From Promethearchaeota archaeon (lineage in GTDB: Archaea; Asgardarchaeota; Lokiarchaeia; Sigynarchaeales; SOKP01), in assembly GCA_014730295.1 (NCBI GenBank), contig WJIN01000117.1, forward strand, positions 1 to 8,954: a stretch of 8,954 nucleotides of DNA, read 5' to 3'. Under the pieces are notes generated by a model that saw only the letters and a list, made by a program, of their open reading frames with translations, had not been told where the DNA came from and did not search any database. How positions within the stretch are numbered: position 1 is the first letter of the stretch; the number at the start of each line of letters is the position of its first letter. The translations under genes were made by a program, and so were the position numbers. Positions 1-5,708 of this stretch are shown one piece after another.

Positions 1-48
1 GGGCGCATCAATCGCAATAATGGTGCCTTTTAGATCAGTAAAATCCAT
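1..48 (-). CDS. 5' end of a gene running out of the window
   Basis: Sixteen codons are visible, reading MDFTDLKGTIIAIDAP, with the rest beyond base 1. The ATG is preceded by an AGGAG ribosome-binding site (bases 53-57 on the minus strand) four bases away. A TATA-like element lies about 57 bases upstream at 106-115. Too little of the protein is present to name it; the hydrophobic GTIIAIDA run could be the first beta strand of many folds. The start and the strand are well supported by the ribosome-binding site and promoter, but the function is unknown. Confidence 0.6.
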   Translation of the reverse strand, partial: MDFTDLKGTIIAIDAP

Positions 49-105
49 TTTTCTCCTGATAAAGAGCGTATCAAGTTTGACTCCCATGAAATATGGTTCA
101 GGTGG

Positions 106-115
106 TAATTTAAAA
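106..115 (-). promoter_or_regulatory. TATA-like promoter of the gene leaving the left edge
   Basis: On the minus strand this reads TTTTAAATTA, preceded by the pyrimidine tract TTTTTTC that could act as a BRE. It lies 57 bases before the ATG at 48, which leaves room for a leader of about 30 bases carrying the AGGAG site. The position matches the next gene upstream, whose TATA-like element is 56 bases from its start. Confidence 0.5.
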
Positions 116-150
116 AGAAAAAACTAAAAATGAAAATAGAAATAAAAAAT
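111..150 (-). terminator. T-rich tract after the small acidic gene
   Basis: Directly after the stop codon at 151 the minus strand is a long run rich in T, broken by single A and C bases. Archaeal RNA polymerase can terminate at U-rich tracts without a hairpin. The tract merges with the pyrimidine-rich element of the next promoter, so the assignment rests only on composition. Confidence 0.4.
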
Positions 151-339
151 TTATTCGGTGATATGTGATGGGTTGTAAGAAGTCAATCTTGCCTTTGATT
201 TCCGAAGTTCCTTATACTCTTCCGATAAAATAGTCTGAATTTGTGCAAGATCGGCTCCGTCTGACAGGATATCAAGAAAAGTAAACATATCTTCCTTAGA
301 AAAAGGGTTTGAACTTTCGTTAGGTTCGGTAGGGTTCAT
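151..339 (-). CDS. Small acidic protein of unknown function (62 aa)
   Basis: I do not recognise this family. The protein starts with a polar Asn/Pro/Ser/Glu-rich segment (residues 1-13). Residues 14-47 are predicted helical and amphipathic, followed by a short tail ending in SHITE. No cysteines, membrane segment or signal peptide are present, so it should be cytosolic. The ATG at 339 has no clear Shine-Dalgarno sequence (upstream bases read ACCCGAATAAA). A good TATA-like element at 396-403 supports transcription, and a T-rich tract follows the stop. It faces away from the gene at 535, with which it shares a 195-base control region. It could be a small regulator or adaptor, but nothing in the sequence decides this. 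Confidence 0.6.
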   Translation of the reverse strand: MNPTEPNESSNPFSKEDMFTFLDILSDGADLAQIQTILSEEYKELRKSKARLTSYNPSHITE

Positions 340-395
340 TTTATTCGGGTCTTTGTGAAATAAATAACTTACTTATGAAAAGGTAGTGATATAGC

Positions 396-403
396 TATTT
401 AAA
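396..403 (-). promoter_or_regulatory. TATA-like promoter of the small acidic gene
   Basis: The minus strand reads TTTAAATA, directly preceded by CTTTTTC as a BRE-like pyrimidine stretch. It is 56 bases upstream of the ATG at 339, giving an expected leader of about 30 bases. It is one of the clearest archaeal promoter matches in the window. Confidence 0.6.
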
Positions 404-470
404 GAAAAAGATTTTTTGTTATTATTCTGAAAATAATGAAGTTAAACCTTTAATCTTATTCATTCTATAT

Positions 471-480
471 TTTTAATATA
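471..480 (+). promoter_or_regulatory. Possible TATA element of the gene at 535
   Basis: The bases TTTTAATATA lie 54 bases before the ATG at 535, a spacing similar to other genes here that seem to have leaders. The upstream region is AT-rich throughout and other placements (for example near 490-505) cannot be excluded, so this is a weak call. Confidence 0.3.
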
Positions 481-534
481 CCATAATTAAGAAATAATTA
501 ATTTAATGACAATCCCAGATCTTGAGGGAAAAAT

Positions 535-1209
535 ATGGATTATCCGTTGGAATTAATTAAAAATAATTATCAAAGAGTAATTGATGAGGGAGAGGAATAT
601 TTTCATGAGATTGTAGACACATTAGATGGAATTAGGAATGAAGTCCTTGACCATATCGCCAATACAGATCCAAGATTACTAAAAAACCGAGATAACTTGC
701 TGATTGCAATTAGAATAACCGAATGTGTAAAAATCTTTGATTGGATCTTACTTAGTCTTCTATTTGGAGCCTATAGATCTGTTAACAAGGAACTACGCTT
801 TATGATAGAATCAGTATCTCAAGCTTATTATATCGATTGTAATCATTTTTCGGCTTCATTATCCTCAAAGTTTGAAATCCTATATGCTTTAGGAAATTAC
901 GGAAAATTTGTTGGGAGAACACTATTTAATAAAGCTAATTTCCAAGATCCTCTCAAGGAAAATATATATAAGATATATGGTCAATTATCACATTATGTCC
1001 ATCCTTCCTCAGAAGAATCACGATTCCTATTAGAGCGAATAGAAGAGGCGGGAAACAAAAAAAAAGATCGATTTTCTCCCATATTAGATGTTAATAGATT
1101 TGATGAAGATTCTCTAAAGAAATGTCTTTATTATTGTAAACAAGTGAAGAATATTATTATTGGGATCAATCAAAAATTTGAAGAGGAGTTTAAAGAAAAC
1201 AAATTTTGA
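535..1209 (+). CDS. Helical protein of unknown function, possibly HEPN-like (224 aa)
   Basis: The start is supported by GAGGG at 524-528, six bases before the ATG. The protein is almost wholly helical, with no signal peptide or convincing membrane segment; residues 69-80 (FDWILLSLLFGA) are a buried-looking helix. A motif around residues 148-158 (YGQLSHYVHPSS) resembles the histidine-bearing end helix seen in several families of uncharacterised helical proteins related to HEPN domains. The usual HEPN Arg-x4-6-His spacing is not seen, so that assignment is weak. The coding sequence is AT-rich (16 G+C in the 60 bases at 541-600). It faces the zinc-ribbon gene at 1244, with only 34 bases between the stops. 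Its own promoter is likely at 471-480. It may be an accessory or defence-related gene, but this is inference. Confidence 0.75.
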   Translation: MDYPLELIKNNYQRVIDEGEEYFHEIVDTLDGIRNEVLDHIANTDPRLLKNRDNLLIAIRITECVKIFDWILLSLLFGAYRSVNKELRFMIESVSQAYYIDCNHFSASLSSKFEILYALGNYGKFVGRTLFNKANFQDPLKENIYKIYGQLSHYVHPSSEESRFLLERIEEAGNKKKDRFSPILDVNRFDEDSLKKCLYYCKQVKNIIIGINQKFEEEFKENKF

Positions 1210-1213
1210 GATT

Positions 1214-1225
1214 AAGAAATTTCTT
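1214..1225. terminator. Perfect 12-base palindrome between convergent stops
   Basis: AAGAAATTTCTT is its own reverse complement and sits in the 34-base gap between the convergent stop codons at 1209 and 1244. With the surrounding T and A runs it could help end transcription from both sides. It is AT-rich and short, so it could also be chance. Confidence 0.3.
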
Positions 1226-1243
1226 CTAATTTCATATAAAATT

Positions 1244-1576
1244 TTAGTTATTATTTTTCTTTTTCTTATTCTTTTCTCTTTCTTCTAATACTTTTCGCAC
1301 TTTTGAGAATGCTTTTTCTAAGTTCTCCATCGATGTATCCTCGGCGAAAGAATCCAGAATTGCTTCTTTATCATCATCCGTAAGCTCATCTTCGCAGCGG
1401 TATTGTCGTGTTTGTTTTTTTATGAATGTAAGGTCGCAGCGTGGACAATAGAATTTTATCTTATGATCGACGATTTTTGTGGAGCCGCACCTGGGGCAAT
1501 ACCACTCAACGGGATTTCCCCGGCAATCATGGTCGATCTTGTTATTTGTGAATCTATTATAATTCAAAGTGATCAC
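1244..1576 (-). CDS. Zinc-ribbon protein with charged helical tail (110 aa)
   Basis: Residues 27-47 form a classical zinc ribbon: CPRC at 27-30 and CPRC at 44-47, spaced as two zinc knuckles. Further cysteines lie at 18 and 61. Residues 62-102 are acidic then charged and probably helical, and the protein ends in a Lys/Asn run (KKKKNNN). Such ribbons usually bind nucleic acid or act within transcription or translation complexes; no specific role can be assigned. The start is a GTG at 1576, chosen because an in-frame TGA lies three codons upstream and no ATG precedes the ribbon. There is no clear Shine-Dalgarno sequence. A TATA-like element is at 1638-1645. The gene is divergent from the membrane protein at 1835 and convergent with the gene at 535. 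Confidence 0.75.
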   Translation of the reverse strand: MITLNYNRFTNNKIDHDCRGNPVEWYCPRCGSTKIVDHKIKFYCPRCDLTFIKKQTRQYRCEDELTDDDKEAILDSFAEDTSMENLEKAFSKVRKVLEEREKNKKKKNNN

Positions 1577-1637
1577 TTTATTTCACAAAATAGTACCCAT
1601 ATCTAAACAATGGAATGTAAATAATAAAGAAATGTAA

Positions 1638-1645
1638 TTATTTAA
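1638..1645 (-). promoter_or_regulatory. TATA-like promoter of the zinc-ribbon gene
   Basis: The minus strand reads TTAAATAA behind a TTTTC tract. It is 61 bases before the GTG at 1576, giving a leader of about 35 bases. The inverted repeat at 1651-1695 begins directly upstream of it. Confidence 0.45.
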
Positions 1646-1650
1646 GAAAA

Positions 1651-1695
1651 CGCTTTTTGTAAGCTCATTTCGTTGCAATTCTTTACAAAATAGCG
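1651..1695. repeat. Imperfect inverted repeat in a divergent promoter region
   Basis: The left arm CGCTTTTTGTAA (1651-1662) pairs with the right arm TTACAAAATAGCG (1683-1695): 12 pairs with one bulged base, around a 20-base loop. It lies between the divergent promoters at 1638-1645 (-) and 1803-1810 (+), directly upstream of the former. It could be an operator for a dimeric regulator or a structured RNA element; no family-specific site was recognised. Confidence 0.4.
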
Positions 1696-1802
1696 CTTTC
1701 ATCTCCATTTTTTGATAAGAAGTTGCGAATTATGATAAGAATCCCATTTTAGAGTGATAAATAAAAGTGATAATATGAAGGTAGAGGCTGATCCATTTTT
1801 TC

Positions 1803-1810
1803 TTTAAATA
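1803..1810 (+). promoter_or_regulatory. Strong BRE/TATA promoter, probably giving a leaderless mRNA
   Basis: TTTAAATA is preceded directly by a TTTTTTC tract. Only 24 bases separate it from the ATG at 1835. Since archaeal transcription starts roughly 22-27 bases after the TATA box, the transcript should begin at or next to the start codon. This explains the lack of a well-placed ribosome-binding site. Confidence 0.6.
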
Positions 1811-1834
1811 AAGAGATATGAAAAAAATAGTACT

Positions 1835-2227
1835 ATGTCTGAAATAATTGTAGTAGATCAAGGGAAAAAATCAACCACGTGGCTTTTCTATGTATTTGCG
1901 GGGATTCTACTTTTTATCGCAATCTATATGCCCTTTTTCGGAGGGAACTTACAAGGGCTCTTTTCAGAGTGGTTCGGTCAAATATTTCACTGGTTGGGTA
2001 TAGGGAGCTTAATAATCGGAATTGTCTTCTTTATCTCGGGTGTTATACGATTATTCGGAAGGCGTGGAAGCGGTGCGATCTCTCTGGTAATAGGCGTATT
2101 ACTACTCTGGATAGGCTCATGGATTACGGGGATCTCGATTGATTTTCTCTCATTTTTGGGATTTAATCCCCCCGGAGAAAGTAAGGGCTATCATTCTATG
2201 CGTATTTTTATAAATTCTCTGCTTTAA
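1835..2227 (+). CDS. Small integral membrane protein, three TM helices (130 aa)
   Basis: I do not recognise the family. After a short polar N-terminus there are hydrophobic helices at about residues 16-34, 54-74 and 80-100. The loop RLFGRR (72-77) is positively charged and so probably cytosolic. The last 30 residues (SIDFLSFLGF... ending INSLL) are moderately hydrophobic and may lie along the membrane. The Gly/Ile-rich helices 2 and 3 form a tight hairpin typical of small bundle proteins. The start is the first ATG after a strong TATA box 24 bases away and is probably leaderless; an ATG at 1818 is out of frame. The gene converges on the 2245-3342 gene with 17 bases between the stops. G+C is higher than in that neighbour. 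Confidence 0.75.
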   Translation: MSEIIVVDQGKKSTTWLFYVFAGILLFIAIYMPFFGGNLQGLFSEWFGQIFHWLGIGSLIIGIVFFISGVIRLFGRRGSGAISLVIGVLLLWIGSWITGISIDFLSFLGFNPPGESKGYHSMRIFINSLL

Positions 2228-2244
2228 TCCTATTTTTTCTTTCA

Positions 2245-3342
2245 TTATTTTAAAACTAAATTAAAGGCCGTTAATAAGAATCTAAGAAGATCTTCACTTG
2301 ATTGAGAAGTGTCTTTAAAAGAAAACATTATTTTTAATATCTTTTCAAGAAAATCAATTTCCGAGTTTTCAATAAGATCAAGACAAATCTCTTTTAAAAT
2401 GGAATGTAGAGCGATATCGGGTGATTTTGTAATCCTTTTTAATATTTTATCTGTTTTAGTAACATAATCAATGGGTAGATTCTTTATGCATTCAATTATT
2501 GCCCTCCTAAGAATTAAAGTCTGTGTATCTTGCAAATTGCTCAAAACTTGAAGAACTTCATCGGGCTTCTCACTAGCGATGTTTTTTAGATAATTCATTT
2601 GTGGGAAAAAATGAATCATAAATGAACCAGGATCCAGACCCTTGGGTTCTTTAAAGAAATTATGGTTCTTCAATAACTCAAACCATTTAGGCTTCTTCAA
2701 ATTTGTGAAAAAATAATGAGAATCTGCAGGTTTTAAAATATATTTGATTAATAAATATATATGATCATCATTAGGTTCGGAAACGTTCATTAAATCATCT
2801 AAATTATTTTTAATTTCTGTTGAAGATTTAAATAATTCTAATATAATGAATTCAAACTTTCTGAATTGTTCATAGAAGAGAGCCTCATCAATAGTTTCAG
2901 AATAATAATGGGCGGTCTTAATAAAAAATTGATTTAATTCATTCCATTCACTTATCAACATGCTAATGTTCTCTTGAATTATTTCAGGTAGAACATCTGG
3001 TTTATCGGTGATTTTTACTTTTAATTTCTTTTTTTGATTAATGTATTTTATATTGAGTTCTTCAATTTCATATCTATCTTGAAGATCTCGGCATTTCAGA
3101 ATATTATTGAAGAAATCGATTAACATTTTATATTCAGTTGTATCGAACTCAATATTTACATCCCTTGAGATAAGTCCTAAGATGTGACGTATTGAATTAG
3201 CCGCTTGTTGGAATCTATCTGGATTTTCATCTTGCCCAAGTGTAAATATTGTTCCTAAATAAGCTTGCGAAGCTAACTTATTAATCTTTAAAAGTAAAAA
3301 ATATATCTTTTTCTGTCGAGGTTCAAGATTTTCAATTTTCAC
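2245..3342 (-). CDS. Helical repeat protein, short member of a large bacterial-type family (365 aa)
   Basis: Residues 36-60 (QDENPDRFQQAANSIRHI...) form a conserved-looking helix. Later come HYFFTNLKKPKWFELLKNHN (about 210-229), FFPQMNYLKNIASEKPDEVL, and HEAT-like helix pairs to the C-terminus. From memory, this order (N-terminal helical motif, then FF..L..P.W...L...GFF, then P-S-YL...A..P..V) occurs in bacterial proteins of unknown function that are usually about 1,000 residues long. Here the protein stops at 365 residues with no downstream coding remnant, so it is either a truncated or a minimal form. The start is GTG at 3342, supported by GGTGAT (3348-3353) five bases upstream; no ATG is as well placed. 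The coding sequence is very AT-rich (28 G+C in 120 bases at 2761-2880). No catalytic motif, signal or membrane segment is seen. It is probably a cytosolic protein-interaction scaffold. Confidence 0.8.
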   Translation of the reverse strand: MKIENLEPRQKKIYFLLLKINKLASQAYLGTIFTLGQDENPDRFQQAANSIRHILGLISRDVNIEFDTTEYKMLIDFFNNILKCRDLQDRYEIEELNIKYINQKKKLKVKITDKPDVLPEIIQENISMLISEWNELNQFFIKTAHYYSETIDEALFYEQFRKFEFIILELFKSSTEIKNNLDDLMNVSEPNDDHIYLLIKYILKPADSHYFFTNLKKPKWFELLKNHNFFKEPKGLDPGSFMIHFFPQMNYLKNIASEKPDEVLQVLSNLQDTQTLILRRAIIECIKNLPIDYVTKTDKILKRITKSPDIALHSILKEICLDLIENSEIDFLEKILKIMFSFKDTSQSSEDLLRFLLTAFNLVLK

Positions 3343-3750
3343 AATGTATCACCTTTTATTTTTAATTAAAGTGTCTTTTAGAACTAGCCATTTTTCCTAA
3401 TAACTCTAAGGATTTTTTTTTAAAGATAATTATATTTTTAACGTAATATATTTTTCTATTAATTGAATGAAAATAGGATTTTGATGGGAGTTCTTACTGA
3501 TGTGCCATTTTCCAAGCACAATATGAATCATATTCGTTTTTTTGTGAATTAATAATTGAAGAAGATTTAATGTAAATTAGAAAAAATTAAACAATGAGTT
3601 TACAAAAAAGTTAATTATTTATATAAGTGTTTGATATGCTGTTCAAAGTAATAACTGAGAAATTACAATCGGCTGCCTTAAATTGTACTTAAAAGTATGA
3701 TTGTTCTAAACGCTACTCAAAAAGAAAAGTAAGAGAGAAAAAAGATTTTT
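3343..3750. other. 408-base AT-rich gap without a supported gene
   Basis: No coding region of convincing length lies here. It should hold the promoter of the 2245-3342 gene, but several AT-rich stretches (around 3412-3438) fit equally well. It also holds a 15-base palindrome at 3520-3534 followed by a T tract, a small palindrome TACTTAAAAGTA at 3686-3697, and a 22-codon reading frame at 3484-3552 that has an AGGA upstream but no other support. No tRNA-like structure was found. Confidence 0.5.
3520..3534. repeat. Perfect 7+1+7 palindrome with following T tract
   Basis: AATATGA and TCATATT are exact reverse complements around a single A. A shorter outer pair, CACAA (3517-3521) and TTGTG (3542-3546), partly overlaps and encloses it, and a run of seven T follows at 3537-3543. 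It could be an operator-like dyad or a weak hairpin terminator; no neighbouring plus-strand gene would use the latter. Confidence 0.3.
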
Positions 3751-3981
3751 TCAGAGAATATGAAAATATTTCAGTCCTGTATCAAATCCGCAGATGCCTA
3801 ATAGGATAAGTGAACCGATGATTACCACCCCGAGTTTATAACGCTTGAAATTGGGAAGGATAAGAAAGCCTATGATTCCCACGATTAACCCCAGCAGCCC
3901 CATAATCGAACCGAATGCGACTAGGAATTGTATTCCCTCACTGATGGCATCGAAATAGTCTTGAAACAGCATAGTACTCAT
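3751..3981 (-). CDS. Small membrane protein, two TM helices (76 aa)
   Basis: Unrecognised family. Numbered from the ATG at 3981, helix 1 spans about residues 17-42 (Gly/Ile/Leu-rich, GLLGLIVGIIGFLIL) and helix 2 about 49-66. The basic loop NFKRYK lies between them and is probably cytosolic, leaving both termini outside. Three in-frame ATGs are possible. The one at 4026 would place the TATA-like element inside the gene. The one at 3981 has GGAG eight bases upstream. The one at 3972 (three codons later) lies 24 bases after the TATA-like element at 3997-4004, exactly the leaderless spacing of the 1835 gene, and both are preceded by AGTACT. I chose 3981 for its ribosome-binding site; 3972 is a real alternative. 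It is divergent from the zinc-ribbon gene at 4131. Confidence 0.65.
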   Translation of the reverse strand: MSTMLFQDYFDAISEGIQFLVAFGSIMGLLGLIVGIIGFLILPNFKRYKLGVVIIGSLILLGICGFDTGLKYFHIL

Positions 3982-3996
3982 TATTATTTCTCCGTG

Positions 3997-4004
3997 TTTA
4001 TAAA
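3997..4004 (-). promoter_or_regulatory. TATA-like promoter of the two-helix membrane protein gene
   Basis: The minus strand reads TTTATAAA after a TTTTTTC tract. It lies 15 bases before the ATG at 3981 and 24 before the one at 3972. If active, its transcript would start close to the latter, which argues for a leaderless start there. Confidence 0.45.
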
Positions 4005-4074
4005 GAAAAAATAAGAAACCTCTCATGTATCATTTTATGATCATAACTTCATTTCTTGAATCTCATCTTTTTTG

Positions 4075-4082
4075 TTTAAATA
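4075..4082 (+). promoter_or_regulatory. BRE/TATA promoter of the zinc-ribbon and surface-protein operon
   Basis: TTTAAATA follows a CTTTTTTTG tract and lies 48 bases before the ATG at 4131, which predicts a leader of about 25 bases. It is the only good promoter for both 4131 and the overlapping gene downstream. Confidence 0.6.
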
Positions 4083-4130
4083 TTCTCGGTTTAGAGTACT
4101 CCTAATCAAAAAAAATTAAGAGTTAGAAAA

Positions 4131-4451
4131 ATGAGAGAAATTGAAGAAATCGGCGACTGTCCGAAATGCAAATGCTCAATTATGATGTATAAAACCTCAA
4201 GCTACAAACGGTTTGCGAAATGCGAGATCTGCGGCGATTCATACCCCCTTCCAAAACGAGGGCGCATCGAGGAGACGGGGGAAAAATGCCCCGAACATCG
4301 TTATCCGATCCTAATCATACAAAAAGGAAGTAATAAAGCATACTTTTGGACCGATAGACCGTGTTTTACGTGTAAGCATGCCGATACATGTATAGAAATT
4401 ATAAAATTACAAACCGAATTCAAGGACCTGAAGGTGTATGGCTATGGATAA
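4131..4451 (+). CDS. Zinc-finger protein related to archaeal topoisomerase I zinc ribbons (106 aa)
   Basis: Cysteine groups occur in order: C10-x2-C13-x-C15, C31-x2-C34, C53-x2-H56, and C78-x2-C81-x5-C87. The stretch YPLPKRGRIEETGEKCPEH (residues 38-56) closely resembles the linker and zinc-finger repeats at the C-terminus of archaeal type IA topoisomerases. No topoisomerase catalytic domain is present, so this is a free-standing zinc-finger protein, likely able to bind single-stranded nucleic acid. The central part is G+C-rich (63 of 120 bases at 4201-4320), unlike the AT-rich accessory genes. The ATG at 4131 is the first after the TATA box at 4075-4082; there is no clear Shine-Dalgarno sequence. 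Its end overlaps the start of the surface-protein gene, which indicates co-transcription and probable translational coupling. Confidence 0.8.
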   Translation: MREIEEIGDCPKCKCSIMMYKTSSYKRFAKCEICGDSYPLPKRGRIEETGEKCPEHRYPILIIQKGSNKAYFWTDRPCFTCKHADTCIEIIKLQTEFKDLKVYGYG

Positions 4452-5544
4452 GCGATGTGTTACTGATAAGAAAGTTCTCGGAATATTACTATTGTGTGTG
4501 GTATCTCTTCCTATAAATATGTTTATAGGGATGTATCTGTCTTCTAATAATAGAAAAATAGAAACGGAGGCAACCATCTCTCCCTCAAGTACAAGTTTAA
4601 TTGTCCTGCACGATATGCTACATTGCTTCCACGAAGGTAATCTCACGCACACACTTGACAATCTCTATTTTGAAGCGACTTACAACTATAAAATTACTAT
4701 GACCCTAGAAACCGACCATCACGGCGTACAAACGAATATAACTTTAATCGATCCCGATGGGGATGTGTATCAAATCCATAATTCCAAGCATGTGATGAAA
4801 TACTATGATACTGACGTTTCAAAATACGGTGCGGCGATTACCGGAATCCATACGTTAATATTTCATAAATATAACGGTCCGAATGTTAATGTGCGTATTT
4901 TGATTACAAAAGAAGAGCATTGTTTACAATATGCAAATGATATAGATGGAGGAAATACGGTAAAGTTTGCGAGTAGAGTATATTATGATGTAATAAAAGT
5001 ATCCAAACTTCCAATGGGCGGTCCAAAACAATATTCGTGGGTTCGGCATTTGGACGATAACGAGATTTATTATTTCTATATCGGCAGAGTGTCTCCCGTA
5101 GCGTTATGGTATAACCCCGACACCCGAATATATTTTAATCTTACCTCCCCGGATGGAGTAGTTTTTCAGATATGGGATAACTGGCCAAATGGAGAGTGGT
5201 ATAATAACTCCCTTCCGGATGCGCATGTTCATAAATATTTTCCGTTTGGAACGGTGGGTACGGGAGATTATATTATTGATTTTGCTTTTGAGCAAGAACC
5301 CGCTCATGTAAACATAGCAATGGTGATTTCGTATTATGAGCCCGCGAGTGCGAATGTGAATTCCTCGGATACTTCAAATTCGACCGCTCCACCTCCGGAT
5401 AACTCAACTTCAGGAACTACTCCTCCACCCATAAGTCCGATGGTACCGCCCGAAGCTACACTCGGATTCTCGGTCGCGGTCGGGGTTTTAGTGGTGATCG
5501 TACTGATCGTCGTGGTCAATACCAAATACAAGAAGAATAATTAA
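4444..5544 (+). CDS. Type I surface glycoprotein with duplicated beta-sandwich domain (366 aa)
   Basis: An N-terminal hydrophobic segment (about residues 9-32) acts as signal or anchor, and a C-terminal helix (about 341-358) is followed by the basic tail KYKKNN. Between them lie two related beta-rich domains. Both carry a PDG turn followed by Q-I: DPDGDVYQI near residues 103-111 and SPDGVVFQI near 235-243. A Ser/Thr/Pro stalk ending in TTPPPISP follows. Seven Asn-x-Ser/Thr sites fit an N-glycosylated extracellular protein. The fold may resemble PPC-like sandwiches, but I cannot name a family. The start at 4444 was preferred over 4438 because GGTG at 4433-4436 is well spaced only from the later ATG. 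It overlaps the zinc-finger gene by eight bases. A decayed copy of its second domain lies at 5709-6058. Confidence 0.8.
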   Translation: MDKRCVTDKKVLGILLLCVVSLPINMFIGMYLSSNNRKIETEATISPSSTSLIVLHDMLHCFHEGNLTHTLDNLYFEATYNYKITMTLETDHHGVQTNITLIDPDGDVYQIHNSKHVMKYYDTDVSKYGAAITGIHTLIFHKYNGPNVNVRILITKEEHCLQYANDIDGGNTVKFASRVYYDVIKVSKLPMGGPKQYSWVRHLDDNEIYYFYIGRVSPVALWYNPDTRIYFNLTSPDGVVFQIWDNWPNGEWYNNSLPDAHVHKYFPFGTVGTGDYIIDFAFEQEPAHVNIAMVISYYEPASANVNSSDTSNSTAPPPDNSTSGTTPPPISPMVPPEATLGFSVAVGVLVVIVLIVVVNTKYKKNN

Positions 5545-5558
5545 CCTAAATTTACTTT

Positions 5559-5707
5559 TTATTTTTTATGGACTAGAGTGGATGGATCTATATATCTCCT
5601 TTTCCATATTTTATAGATTAGACTGGATGAATCTATATCAGTTTGAGACCATTGTGGATACCCCAAGAATTCGAGAGCATCTTTATAAATTTGATAAGGC
5701 TCAAATT
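5559..5707 (-). pseudogene. C-terminal remnant of a second copy of the 836-residue gene
   Basis: Read on the minus strand this gives ...QIYKDALEFLGYPQWS, then SSSLIYKIWKRRY and a stop at 5559-5561. The intact gene at 6062-8572 ends with IYIDGNDYLEYPKWS then PSSLIYKIWKKRY, so the two are plainly homologous. DNA similarity is also visible: 5588-5670 matches 6079-6160. No start codon, promoter or N-terminal part remains; homology stops where the surface-protein fragment on the other strand begins (about 5707). An in-frame 45-base duplication has extended its C-terminus. The stop lies 15 bases from that of the intact surface-protein gene, preserving the original convergent layout. Confidence 0.75.
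5571..5639. repeat. Two copies of a 45-base in-frame repeat
   Basis: The segment starting GACTAGAGTGGATGGATC at 5571 is repeated with few changes from 5616 (GATTAGACTGGATGAATC). The offset is 45 bases, or 15 codons. On the minus strand the units encode IDSSSLIYK and IDPSTLVHK, so the remnant's C-terminus was lengthened without breaking the frame. A third related copy at 6106 belongs to the intact gene. Confidence 0.65.
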
Positions 5708-5708
5708 C

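Noticed and set aside
506..556. 16-codon frame overlapping the start of the gene at 535
   Set aside because: No ribosome-binding site; such short frames are expected by chance, although an upstream regulatory frame cannot be fully excluded.
1403..1606. Plus-strand open frame of 67 codons
   Set aside because: It is fully antisense to the zinc-ribbon gene, whose cysteine pairs show which strand codes.
1879..2142. Second plus-strand frame of 87 codons inside the three-helix membrane protein gene
   Set aside because: Its translation has no membrane or domain pattern, while the other frame gives clean hydrophobic helices and a promoter-matched start.
3484..3552. 22-codon frame starting MGVLTDVPFSKHNMNH with AGGA upstream
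   Set aside because: Too short, no promoter and no recognisable homology; it also runs through the palindrome.
3481..3657. Possible box C/D small RNA (TGATGG, CTGATG, CTGA)
   Set aside because: The C box is imperfect and the only later D-like box is about 150 bases away, far beyond the usual spacing.
5104..5531. Two minus-strand frames opposite the surface-protein gene
   Set aside because: They are shadows; the plus strand encodes the duplicated domain with sequons, stalk and anchor.
5643..5708. Start codon and first 22 residues of the plus-strand fragment gene (MRPLWIPQEF...)
   Set aside because: This stretch is antisense to the remnant of the large gene, so the apparent N-terminus is accidental.
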